Of a stretch of 9,068 bases of DNA, positions 1 through 9,068 are shown in pieces (the first letter of the stretch is position 1; every line of letters starts with the position of its first letter). This DNA is from Deinococcus rhizophilus (GTDB lineage Bacteria > Deinococcota > Deinococci > Deinococcales > Deinococcaceae). Under the pieces are notes generated by a model. It did not search any database and was not told where the DNA came from. It saw nothing but the letters and a program-made list of their open reading frames with translations. Both the position numbers and the translations under genes were made by a program. The DNA is taken from NCBI RefSeq assembly GCF_030271215.1, contig NZ_JASNGB010000050.1, forward strand, positions 8,514 through 17,581, given 5' to 3'.

Positions 1-36
1 TGGACTGCCGGTGGTGTCCCGGAAGGAAAGGAATTG

Positions 37-49
37 GACGGAATCCGTC
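37..49 (-). terminator. Short hairpin just after the DUF421 stop, possible weak terminator
   Basis: GACGG and CCGTC pair around AAT immediately 3' of the DUF421 TGA. On the minus strand the hairpin is followed by a pyrimidine-rich but not T-only run (CAATTCCTTTCC). The stem is only 5 bp (6 if the palindrome is read through its centre). It could end the long minus-strand transcription unit, but it is weak for an intrinsic terminator. Confidence 0.3.
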
Positions 50-550
50 TCAGGCTTTCACGATGCTGATGGTCCCGCCCGACTCCAGGACGGCGAACTT
101 CACGTCCGGCAGCTCGGTCACGCCCGCGTCGCGCATCGTCTGGTGCAGCGTGGCGCGGGCCACCCGCGAGCGGCGCAGGGCACCCTCCCGCACCTGTCCG
201 TTCTCGACGAGCACGACCGGGGAATTGTCGAAGGTCTCCTGCACCGCCTCCGACCGCGCCCCCCACGCCGAGATGCCCCACTGCGCGAGCACCAGCACCA
301 GCAGACTCAGGGCCGACTCGACGATGGAATTGCCCAGGATGGCGCTGGCGACCAGCGACCCCGCCGCGACGTTGACCAGAAAGTCGAAGGAGGTAAAGCT
401 GGCGAAGGTCCGCGAGCCGAAGGTCCGCGCCAGCACAATCACGTAGCCCAGCAGCAGCAGCGAACTCAGGACGATCCGCAAGACCAGCCGCACAGACCAG
501 CCGCCCTGGGGCGTGAGGAGGTCCGTCAGCACCGACCACAGGAGTTCCAT
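50..550 (-). CDS. DUF421 (YetF-like) membrane protein
   Basis: This 166-residue protein fits the DUF421/YetF family of small integral membrane proteins, whose biochemical role is not settled. Hydrophobic segments lie at about residues 21-40, 52-72 and 76-97, followed by a soluble tail. The segment after the first helix (GSRTFASFTSFDF, residues 45-57) and the stretch VNVAAGSLVASAIL (59-72) are typical of the family. The tail carries the usual small domain, with PVVLVENGQV at 111-120 and a basic helix RRSRVARATLHQTMR at 126-140. The length is near the short form of the family, so it looks complete. It lies 21 bases downstream of the kinase gene on the same strand, with only a weak GGGATAGG-like ribosome site, so read-through from the operon is likely. 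It shows no obvious link to acyl-CoA metabolism and may simply be the last cistron. The family call is firm; the function is unknown. Confidence 0.85.
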   Translation of the reverse strand: MELLWSVLTDLLTPQGGWSVRLVLRIVLSSLLLLGYVIVLARTFGSRTFASFTSFDFLVNVAAGSLVASAILGNSIVESALSLLVLVLAQWGISAWGARSEAVQETFDNSPVVLVENGQVREGALRRSRVARATLHQTMRDAGVTELPDVKFAVLESGGTISIVKA

Positions 551-571
551 GCCAGGAGCCTATCCCGGCGC

Positions 572-1650
<1,079 letters not shown>

Positions 1651-1654
<4 letters not shown>

Positions 1655-2469
1655 GCGTGGCCCTCGGTACGGGGGGCGTCTCCCTCCCCGGCCTGCCGCG
1701 CCTGATGCCCGGCCAGCAGCGCCATCGCCTTCTCGCGCAGGCGCCTCATCCCGCCGATCCAGCCGTCGTAGTCGGCGGCCTTTTTCTGGAACGACCCCAG
1801 GGTGGTCGGGTGCGTGGTGATGAGGAAGCCGTCCCGGCGCAGCACTTCCAACGTTTTCTCGACGAGTTCATCGGTCGTGATCGCCGTCTGCTGGAGGATG
1901 GGCGCGTTCTGAATCATCGGGGTCCAGACGCCTTCGGGGCAGAGGGCCGACACCCGGACGCCCCGGTCGCCGTAGGTGATCGCCAGCCACTCGGCGAAGG
2001 CGAGCGCGGCGTGCTTGGTGACCGCGTAGGGGGCGGAGTGCAGTTCGGTGAGCAGGCCCGCCGCCGACGCCGTGTTCAGGAAGTAGCCCTCGCCGCGCTC
2101 CAGGTAGTGCGGAAGCAGGTGCCGGGCGGCCCAGACGTGGCTCATCACATTGACCCGGTGGATCAGGTCCCACTGCCTGTCCGGCGTCTCCGGGCCCTCC
2201 CCGATGGCGATGCCCGCGTTGGAGCAGAAGAGGTCGATGCGGCCCTCCTGCGCGAGCACGCCTTCGATCAGGGCCTGAATCTCCTCTTCCCTCGCCACAT
2301 TGGCAGGCACGAAGCGGGCCCCGATCTCGGCAGCCTTCTGCGCCCCGGCTTCTGCATTGAGGTCGGAGGCGATGACGGTCGCGCCCTCCTGCACGAAGCG
2401 CGTGGCGAGCGCGAGGCCGATGCCGGAGGCAGAGCCGGTGACGACGATGATTTTGTTTTGAAAGTCCAT
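1651..2469 (-). CDS. SDR-family NAD(H)-type oxidoreductase
   Basis: This 272-residue classical short-chain dehydrogenase/reductase has the Rossmann glycine motif TGSASGIG at 11-18. Asp36 at the end of strand 2 (VIASDLN) normally selects NAD(H) over NADP(H). NAG lies at 84-86, the catalytic serine is near Ser135 (NTASAAG), and Tyr148 and Lys152 form the YxxxK pair. The C-terminal part (about 195-272) is longer than in minimal SDRs and rich in charged residues. AAGGAG, overlapping the TGA of the CbrC-family gene, lies six bases before the ATG and fixes the start. It overlaps the kinase gene by 4 bases, so the two are probably co-translated. A likely job is oxidation or reduction of a hydroxy- or keto-acyl intermediate handled by the kinase and dehydrogenase, comparable to LvaD in the levulinate pathway. 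Family certain; substrate inferred. Confidence 0.9.
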
Positions 2470-2479
2470 GGGGTCTCCT

Positions 2480-3037
2480 TCAAGTTCCGTCTGGGGACAG
2501 ACGGTAGGTTTGACAGGTGCGGCACTGGAAGAGGTGGAGCGTCAGGGTGCCCTGCTCGGCGCAGTCCAGCGCGTCCTTATTGGTCCAAGTGCGGGACATG
2601 GTGGACCGCGCGATTTCAGCGGCTTCTTGCTGAACGCTTTCGTGAGACGTGATCTCCGGCTGCTCCGAGGGCGTGAGGGTTCCCAGGTAGGTACAGCACT
2701 CGCCGCAGTGGTCCGGCCAGCGAATGGGATTCCATAGAATCACGCTTGGAGTGCGGTTTAGAACAGCCGTCACGCTTTCCGGGCTGGCTGTCTCCGAGAA
2801 GTCCACATCCTGAAAAGTGCCTTCAAACTTAGCAGCCGCGCGACCATCGGCTACGCACCACGGGCAGATAGTTTCGGGGTCGTCCTCTACATACATCCCG
2901 CCGACATACTCCCACTCGCGCTCCTGACCACAAACCTCGCAGGCGATAGGTCGCTGCTCGAAACAGCCATCAGCCAGGGGGTCAGCGTAATAAGGGAAAG
3001 CGGGAAGGGCTGAAGCGGACTCGTCTTGAAGCGGCAT
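2480..3037 (-). CDS. CbrC family protein (UPF0167)
   Basis: This 185-residue cysteine-rich soluble protein matches the CbrC/UPF0167 family. Escherichia coli CbrC is linked genetically to colicin E2 tolerance, but its biochemical role is unknown. Family marks are the N-terminal LPAFPYYADPLADG (11-24), a first CxxC at Cys33/Cys36 (ACEVCGQ), ICPWCVADG (57-65) with Cys58/Cys61, W-x-x-HCGECCTYLG (108-119) and a terminal FQCRTC (170-175). These pairs probably bind zinc. No signal peptide or membrane helix is present. Sampled 60-base stretches here are about 58-60% G+C, against about 72% in a stretch sampled from the neighbouring dehydrogenase gene, which suggests acquisition by transfer. No convincing ribosome site precedes the ATG, but an upstream short ORF stops two bases before it. 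It ends 10 bases before the next SDR start, whose ribosome site overlaps its stop codon. It has no evident link to the acyl-CoA genes around it. Confidence 0.85.
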   Translation of the reverse strand: MPLQDESASALPAFPYYADPLADGCFEQRPIACEVCGQEREWEYVGGMYVEDDPETICPWCVADGRAAAKFEGTFQDVDFSETASPESVTAVLNRTPSVILWNPIRWPDHCGECCTYLGTLTPSEQPEITSHESVQQEAAEIARSTMSRTWTNKDALDCAEQGTLTLHLFQCRTCQTYRLSPDGT

Positions 3038-3039
3038 GG

Positions 3040-3183
3040 TTACACGTTACTCAGGCGGCGCAGAAGCTCGCCCTTCTCCCGGAACAGCCGATCTGCCGCC
3101 CTGGCAAAATTTGTACGGAAATAGCGGGGAGGGATCAGAGGGGAAGCGCACCGCCCCAGCACGGTCAAGTGTGGCCTCTTCAC
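3040..3183 (-). CDS. Possible 47-codon basic ORF between the dehydrogenase and CbrC genes
   Basis: From a GTG one base after the dehydrogenase TAG, an open frame runs 47 codons and stops (TAA) two bases before the CbrC-family ATG, so it fills the gap almost exactly. The predicted peptide is very basic (nine Arg, two Lys) and ends with FREKGELLRRLSNV, which reads like an amphipathic helix. GGGGGCGGTAGG precedes the GTG. I do not recognise it. It could be a real small protein or leader peptide giving translational coupling to the CbrC gene, the remnant C-terminus of a lost gene, or chance in GC-rich DNA. The packing favours the first; the short length and lack of any known motif argue for caution. 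Confidence 0.25.
   Translation of the reverse strand: MKRPHLTVLGRCASPLIPPRYFRTNFARAADRLFREKGELLRRLSNV
3110..3138 (-). promoter_or_regulatory. Weak candidate promoter for the CbrC-family gene
   Basis: On the minus strand CTGATC (3 of 6 to TTGACA) and TACAAA (4 of 6 to TATAAT) are separated by 17 bases, inside the only gap upstream of the CbrC-family gene. It overlaps the possible 47-codon ORF, so both may not be real. Spacing is ideal but the hexamers are poor. Confidence 0.2.
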
Positions 3184-3184
3184 C

Positions 3185-4419
<1,235 letters not shown>

Positions 4420-4423
<4 letters not shown>

Positions 4424-4755
4424 AAGAGTTCCTCCTCGGGATGCAGGGGGCGGAAGGTGGCCGCGCTGCCCTCGATGCCCAGCAGCACCGCCTGGGCCGG
4501 GCCGCCGTCCTCGCGCCGGACGGTGAAGCCCAGGGCGAGAATCTCGCCCAGCAGCGCCTCCGCGCGGGTCATCAGGGCGGGGTCGGGGTCGTGGGCGAGC
4601 TGGTCGGTCAGGGCGGCTTCCTCGTCGAAGAGGGCGCGGTAGGGGGCAAAGGCCTCGGCGGGCTGGAAGTCGCAGTGGACGGCAAAGGAGTCCGCGTGGA
4701 GCAGCGGCATCCTCGCCAGGAGCACGCCGTCCCGTTCCAGCAGGTGGGTGGTCAT
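4420..4755 (-). CDS. Uncharacterised 111-residue protein coupled to the dehydrogenase gene
   Basis: I do not recognise this protein. The reading frame stays open far upstream, but that part is a shadow of the SMP-30-like gene. The ATG at 4755 sits in an ATGA overlap with that gene's stop, and its own TGA overlaps the dehydrogenase ATG in the same way, so it is coupled on both sides. The 111 residues are acidic and soluble, without signal peptide or membrane segment. They look like two short strands (about 3-15 and 22-30), a helix pair over 33-72 and a final beta sheet from GFTVRRED (76-83) through [16 protein letters not shown] (89-104). Cys28 is the only cysteine. Its position next to an ACAD11-type dehydrogenase recalls LvaB, the small accessory protein of the LvaA kinase, but I see no sequence resemblance. 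A subunit or accessory factor is a guess. Confidence 0.8.
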
Positions 4756-5839
4756 CCCGGCCTGACCTGCGAGATCGGCACGCGGGCGAGCGTCTCGCCG
4801 TGTAGCGAACTCAGGATCAAGTGCTCGCCGTGCGGCAGGACCTGCGTGATGTACCCGTAACTCCCCGGGCCGCTCCCCTGCGCGAAGGCGACCGGGCGGC
4901 CCTCCAGATTCAGCGCGACGAGCATGGATTCCTCGGGGAGAGGGAGCTTGGCGCGTTCGGCAATCCGGGCGACTACCCGCCGCAGCCAGGGCTGCCGGGC
5001 GGTGGCGTCCAGCAGCGGCGAGCGGCGGCTGGGCAAGGCGACCCAGAAGGTGCCCGCGCCGTCCCAGCGCACGTTGTCGGGGTAGCCGGGCAGGTTGTCG
5101 GCGAAAGCCTCCAGCGTTCCGGCCCGCTCTCCGGCCAGCCACAAGCGGTGAACCCGCGCCGCGCCCGTCTCGGTGACGAGCAGGTACGCCCCGTCGGGCC
5201 CCAGCGTGACCCCGTTGGGAAAGTTCAGGCCGCGCGCCAGCACGGTCGTCTCGCCGCTGTCCAGATCGTGCCGCAGCACCCGCCCGTGCCCGCCGTGTTC
5301 CAGCAGGTCGAGGAGTTCATGCGGCCAGCCATATTTGCTCGACGCGTCGGTGAAGTAGACGAAACGCCCGGCCCGGTCCACGTCGAGATCGTCGGTGAAG
5401 CGGAAGGGGACGCCCTCCGCTCCGGTCGCCAGCACCTCCACCTCTCCCCCATCCAGCGAAACCCGCAGCAGGCCGCGCCGCGCGTCCGCGACGAGCAGCG
5501 AGCCGCCCGGGTGAAAGCGCAGGCCCAGGGGCCGCCCGCCGGTATCGGCCACCACTTCCGGCGCGGTGCCGTCCGCCTGAAAGCGCACGATGGCGCCGCT
5601 GCCGAAGCCGGAGTAGAGGCGGCCCTGCCCGTCCACGGCGACCGACTCGGGCGAGGTGTGGCCGGGGACGGGGGCGAACAACTCGGCGGTATTCAGTCGC
5701 CCATTGTCGGCATACGGCCCGCCCGTGCGCGAGGGGGTCAGGCCCGGCCCCTCCCACGCGACCGGGCGCACCCGCGTGGGCGCGAGGAGCAGCCAGCCCA
5801 GGCCCGCGCCGAGGGTCAGGCCGATCATGCGCCCCAGCC

Positions 5840-5843
<4 letters not shown>
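4752..5843 (-). CDS. SMP-30/strictosidine synthase-like six-bladed propeller, membrane anchored
   Basis: This 363-residue protein begins with a short basic stretch and a hydrophobic segment (about 7-21, [15 protein letters not shown]) without a clear cleavage site. The catalytic domain is therefore probably tethered outside the membrane, as in animal APMAP. The rest is a beta-propeller of the SMP-30/gluconolactonase/strictosidine-synthase superfamily. It shows [14 protein letters not shown] (64-77), [18 protein letters not shown] (103-120), [20 protein letters not shown] (149-168), LNFPNGV (206-212) and [10 protein letters not shown] (251-260). Glu66, Asn210 and Asp256 fall where the superfamily binds its metal ion. 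The block around 162-193 ([13 protein letters not shown] onward) is the strictosidine-synthase-like signature. Bacterial members tested act as lactonases or arylesterases. The start is GTG in a GTGA overlap with the thioesterase stop; an ATG at residue 6 would lose the positive charges before the helix. Lactone opening for this cassette is inferred. Confidence 0.85.
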
Positions 5844-6282
<439 letters not shown>

Positions 6283-6286
<4 letters not shown>

Positions 6287-6741
6287 AGGTACACCCGCAT
6301 CACGGTCTCGGCGGTGGCGGCGGGCTTGCCGCTCCCCTCCAGTTCGATGGTGTTGGCGACCGTGAGCTGGGCGTAGCCGGGACCGTCCTCCACGCCGACG
6401 AGGACCGCGCGGTTGCGCAGGCGGCCCCCGACGGGCACCGGCGCGATGAAGCGCACGCGGTTCAGGCCGTAGTTCACCACCATGCGGGTGCCCTCCAGAC
6501 GGGGAAAGCCGCCTCCCGTTAGAAAGTGCCCCGCGAGCAGCGAGAGGGTCAGGAAGCCGTGCGCGACCGGCCCGCCGAAGGGCGTCTGCGCGGCCCGCAC
6601 GGGGTCCACGTGGATGAACTGGTGGTCGCCGGTCGCGTCGGCGAACTGGTTCACCATCTCCTGGGAGACGGGCACCCACGCCGAGAGGGCGATCTCCCCG
6701 CCGAGGCGGGAGCGGAGGTCGTCGAGGGTCACCTGGGTCAT
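6283..6741 (-). CDS. MaoC-family (R)-specific enoyl-CoA hydratase
   Basis: This 152-residue MaoC-like hotdog protein is the usual length for single-domain PhaJ-type hydratases. The hydratase motif runs from FADATGDHQFIHVDP (33-47), with Asp39 and His44 five residues apart as in the catalytic Asp/His of PhaJ, into FGGPVAHGFL (55-64). The later GLNRVRFIAPVPVGG block (92-106) is also family-typical. It should add water to trans-2-enoyl-CoA to give (R)-3-hydroxyacyl-CoA, the substrate for a FabG-like SDR such as the gene just upstream. The start is certain: GAGGTGAGG precedes the ATG by two to four bases, beginning inside the previous stop codon region nine bases away. Together with the ACAD11-type dehydrogenase it would take an enoyl-CoA product onward. 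Confidence 0.88.
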
Positions 6742-6750
6742 CGCCTCACC

Positions 6751-7527
<777 letters not shown>

Positions 7528-7556
7528 CGGGGGCCTCCGGTTGTGAAGTTGCTTCC

Positions 7557-7585
7557 ACGATAGGCAAAGTGTACGTGTACGTCAA
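7557..7585 (-). promoter_or_regulatory. Sigma-70-type promoter of the acyl-CoA operon
   Basis: On the minus strand TTGACG (5 of 6) and TATCGT (4 of 6) are separated by exactly 17 bases. Transcription would begin near 7550, leaving a leader of about 22 bases that contains the GGAGG of the first SDR gene. It is the best promoter-like match I found and sits directly before the first gene of the row. Confidence 0.65.
7569..7580. repeat. Tandem GTGTAC repeat within the promoter, candidate operator
   Basis: Two head-to-tail copies of GTGTAC occupy the spacer between the -35 and -10 hexamers, and the second touches the -35 element. A repressor bound here would block RNA polymerase; acyl-CoA operons are often controlled this way by TetR-family proteins. 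No regulator gene is in the window, so the operator reading is inferred from position only. Confidence 0.4.
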
Positions 7586-7663
7586 TTCTGAACGCGGGGG
7601 GACATTCGTGGGCGGGCCCGGGGAGAGGTCCCGCAAGCTGCCTTCATGGAAGTGAAAGCCTCC

Positions 7664-7681
7664 GGGGGCAGGCACACCCCC
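7664..7681 (+). promoter_or_regulatory. GGGGG/CCCCC hairpin upstream of the C39-like peptidase gene
   Basis: Five G and five C bases can pair around an 8-base loop (CAGGCACA), ending 10 bases before the ATG at 7692. It could affect translation initiation of that gene, which has no well-spaced ribosome site (GGAG is only one base from the ATG). No promoter for the gene is evident. In such GC-rich DNA, chance is possible. Confidence 0.25.
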
Positions 7682-7691
7682 AAGCTGGAGT

Positions 7692-8573
7692 ATGTCCAGG
7701 CGCCTCTTTCTTTCCGTCTTCACCGCCCTGACCCTGGGAGGCGTGGCCTGTGCGCAGGTCACGCTCCCCGGCATCCGCCACGAGCCGCAGGGCCGGGACA
7801 ACTGCGGCCCGGTCACGGCCATGACGGTCGCGGGCTACTACGGCACCCGCCTCACGCAGGCGCAGGCGGCGAACGCCCTCAAGGACTCGCCGGGCGATCC
7901 GCAGGTCACCAGCGTGGAGCTGGCGAACTACCTGGGACGCTTCGGGCTGCGCAGCGTGATCCGGTACGCGGGCACGCCCGCCCTGCTGCGCGACCTGCTG
8001 GACAGGGGCTTCCCGGTCGTCGTGCAGCAGCGGCTGCGGCCCGGCAGCGCGGTGGCACACTTCCGCACGGTGTACGGGTACGCGGGGGGCCGCTTCCTGA
8101 CCTCAGACCCCCTGCGCGGCGCCCGGCTGTGGCTGAGCGAGGCCGAGCTGAGCGAGTTGTGGCACTACTACAACGGCGAATACATGGTGACCTACCCGCC
8201 CGCCAGGGAAGGTCAGGTTCGCGCCGCCCTGGGCGAGAGCTTCAGCGCTGCCGGGAACTGGAACCTGCTGCGGCGCATCGGGGAGAGCAATGTCAGGGCC
8301 CGCCCGGGCGACCCCTACCACTGGTGGGGACTGGGCAAGGCAAACCTGCGGCTGGGCAACGTGAAGGCCGCCGCCGACAACTTCGCGCGGGCGGCGGCGC
8401 TGGGCGTGCCCAACCTCTACTACCTCTACCGCCAGGAGGCGTTCGAGGCGTGGAGCCAGTCGGGCGACCACGACAAGACGCTCAAGTATGCCCAGCAGGC
8501 GCTGAAGATCGACCCGCGCAGCAAGGAGCTGCTGCGGTTTCGCAATCAGGCGCGGGCGGCGCTGGGAGGCTAA
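7692..8573 (+). CDS. Secreted C39-like cysteine peptidase with C-terminal TPR-like repeats
   Basis: This 293-residue exported protein starts with a signal peptide (residues 1-21; cleavage after ACA, before QVTLPG). The papain-like C39_2 domain follows. PQGRDNCGPVTAMTVAGYYG (32-51) holds Gln33 (oxyanion hole) and nucleophile Cys38, FPVVVQQRL (107-115) leads to His123 in AHFRTVYGY, and Asp139 in TSDP completes the triad. This domain ends near 170. Residues about 185-293 form helix pairs resembling two or three TPR units (DPYHWWGLGKANLRLGNVKA at 207-226; YAQQALKIDPRSKELLRF at 266-283). TPRs usually bind a protein partner. It probably cleaves a peptide or cross-link outside the cytoplasm; unlike bacteriocin-exporter C39 domains it has no transporter attached. 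It runs opposite to the acyl-CoA operon. Substrate unknown; an inactive binding role is unlikely because the triad is intact. Confidence 0.85.
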   Translation: MSRRLFLSVFTALTLGGVACAQVTLPGIRHEPQGRDNCGPVTAMTVAGYYGTRLTQAQAANALKDSPGDPQVTSVELANYLGRFGLRSVIRYAGTPALLRDLLDRGFPVVVQQRLRPGSAVAHFRTVYGYAGGRFLTSDPLRGARLWLSEAELSELWHYYNGEYMVTYPPAREGQVRAALGESFSAAGNWNLLRRIGESNVRARPGDPYHWWGLGKANLRLGNVKAAADNFARAAALGVPNLYYLYRQEAFEAWSQSGDHDKTLKYAQQALKIDPRSKELLRFRNQARAALGG

Positions 8574-8585
8574 AGAGCCGCGCCC

Positions 8586-8610
8586 GCTCAGGCTCCGCAG
8601 TACCCTGAGC
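8586..8610. repeat. Perfect 7-bp inverted repeat before the last gene
   Basis: GCTCAGG (8586-8592) and CCTGAGC (8604-8610) are exact inverse complements around an 11-base loop, ending one base before the ATG at 8612. A second possible hairpin, GAGCC (8575-8579) with GGCTC (8591-8595), would exclude the first. There is no T-run, so it is a poor intrinsic terminator for the peptidase gene; an operator or translation-control element is as likely. TACCCT (8601-8606) inside it resembles a TANNNT -10 box suited to a leaderless transcript. Confidence 0.45.
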
Positions 8611-8611
8611 C

Positions 8612-9068
8612 ATGTTCCCCCACACTCCCGCCCGGCTGCGTCCCGGCCTGCTGACCCTCGCGCTGCTGCTGGGGGGGGCGGGGGCCGAGCGCACCGTCGC
8701 GCCCACCCCTCTCTACACCAGCCCGGACCTGCGGGGCAGCCCGGTCGAGACCCTGCCCTCCGGCACGCCGCTGACCGCCCCCCTGGGGTGGCAGCCCGGC
8801 GAGGCGGGCCAGAAGCCGGTGCTCACCGTGCTGTGGGAGGACCGGGTGCTGTACGCCCGCTCCGGGACAGTGGCCTCCACGGGCACGGGAGTCAACCTCA
8901 GCGGGCGGGTGCCGTACTCCGGGTACGTCGAGCCGCAGCCTGCGGGCGGGCCGGTGTCCGTGTTCCTGTCGCGCGACCCCCGGACGGCGGCGGGCCGGGT
9001 CGGCGCGTGGCAGGTGCGGGTGCTGCCGCTGGACGCCGCGCGGCTGGATGGGGCGGGGCTGAACGCGG
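8612..9068 (+). CDS. Secreted protein of unknown function, N-terminal part (cut by window edge)
   Basis: The frame is open from ATG 8612 to the end of the window (152 codons). It starts with a clear Sec signal peptide: basic N-region (RLR, 8-10), hydrophobic core PGLLTLALLLGG (11-22) and an AGA cleavage site before ERTVAP (25/26). The mature part is rich in Gly, Pro, Val and Leu and probably all-beta. TPLYTSPDLRGSPVETLPSG (32-51) has the pattern of an SH3-like domain, in which a Tyr-Thr-Ser-Pro start is common, but I cannot assign it. No ribosome site precedes the ATG. It follows the C39-like peptidase by 38 bases and could be co-transcribed; two exported proteins side by side may share a job. 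A run of eight G bases lies in the signal-peptide codons. Codon use stays GC3-rich throughout, supporting a real gene. Confidence 0.75.
   Translation, partial: MFPHTPARLRPGLLTLALLLGGAGAERTVAPTPLYTSPDLRGSPVETLPSGTPLTAPLGWQPGEAGQKPVLTVLWEDRVLYARSGTVASTGTGVNLSGRVPYSGYVEPQPAGGPVSVFLSRDPRTAAGRVGAWQVRVLPLDAARLDGAGLNA

Noticed and set aside
1657..2652. Plus-strand open frame of 331 codons opposite the second SDR
   Set aside because: It mirrors the SDR coding frame, lacks any recognisable domain and runs into the CbrC-family gene on the other strand.
3139..3157. GGGG/CCCC pairing after the dehydrogenase as a terminator
   Set aside because: A four-base stem with a long loop and no T-run is too weak, and such pairings are common by chance at this G+C.
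4756..5142. Upstream extension of the 111-residue protein frame (to 240 codons)
   Set aside because: The extension lies wholly inside the propeller gene and is Arg/Ala-rich shadow sequence; the ATGA overlap at 4755 gives the natural start.
6287..6679. Upstream extension of the thioesterase frame
   Set aside because: It lies inside the hydratase gene and reads as shadow sequence; the hotdog domain is complete from the GTG at 6286.
7571..7580. GTACGTGTAC as a dyad operator
   Set aside because: The arms are just two self-complementary GTAC units and the centre does not pair, so the tandem GTGTAC description is more accurate.
7749..7754. Lipoprotein processing site at Cys20 of the C39-like peptidase
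   Set aside because: GVAC lacks the Leu at -3 of a normal lipobox, while ACA followed by Q is a good signal peptidase I site.

Overview
The window is GC-rich (about 70% G+C over most of it) with densely packed genes, overlapping start and stop codons, and fatty-acyl-CoA genes next to secreted proteins. This fits a Deinococcus-type bacterium (Deinococcota), but that placement is an inference from style and gene content. No rRNA, tRNA, insertion sequence, prophage or CRISPR array is visible, and no gene-free stretch exceeds 300 bases.

Minus strand, read from right to left (7585 down to 50). A good sigma-70-type promoter (TTGACG, 17 bp, TATCGT) with a tandem GTGTAC repeat between its hexamers precedes a tightly coupled gene row. 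The order is: an SDR oxidoreductase; a MaoC-type enoyl-CoA hydratase; a PaaI-type hotdog thioesterase; a membrane-anchored SMP-30/strictosidine-synthase-like propeller; an unrecognised 111-residue protein; and an acyl-CoA dehydrogenase of the ACAD10/ACAD11 type. From the hydratase onward each gene overlaps the next by 4 bases (TGA stop inside ATGA or GTGA). After the dehydrogenase comes a 147-base gap with a possible 47-codon ORF, then a CbrC-family gene of visibly lower G+C. The row then resumes with a second SDR, a 4-base overlap to an aminoglycoside-phosphotransferase-fold kinase of the ACAD10/11 N-terminal type, and a DUF421 membrane protein.

How the genes may work together. In animals the kinase-like and dehydrogenase-like domains are fused in ACAD10/ACAD11. 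In the Pseudomonas levulinate (lva) pathway they are separate proteins that phosphorylate a 4-hydroxyacyl-CoA and convert it to an enoyl-CoA or 3-hydroxyacyl-CoA. Here the two split halves sit with a lactonase-fold protein, an (R)-type hydratase, two SDRs and a thioesterase. This suggests a cassette for gamma-lactones, 4-hydroxy acids or similar modified acyl chains. The substrate is inferred, and no CoA ligase, thiolase or electron-transfer flavoprotein lies in the window. The CbrC gene looks like a later insertion into this cassette.

Plus strand, right end (7692 to 9068). A secreted C39-like cysteine peptidase with C-terminal TPR-like repeats is followed after 38 bases by a second secreted protein of unknown function, cut by the window edge. 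A perfect 7-bp inverted repeat lies between them, directly before the second start codon.
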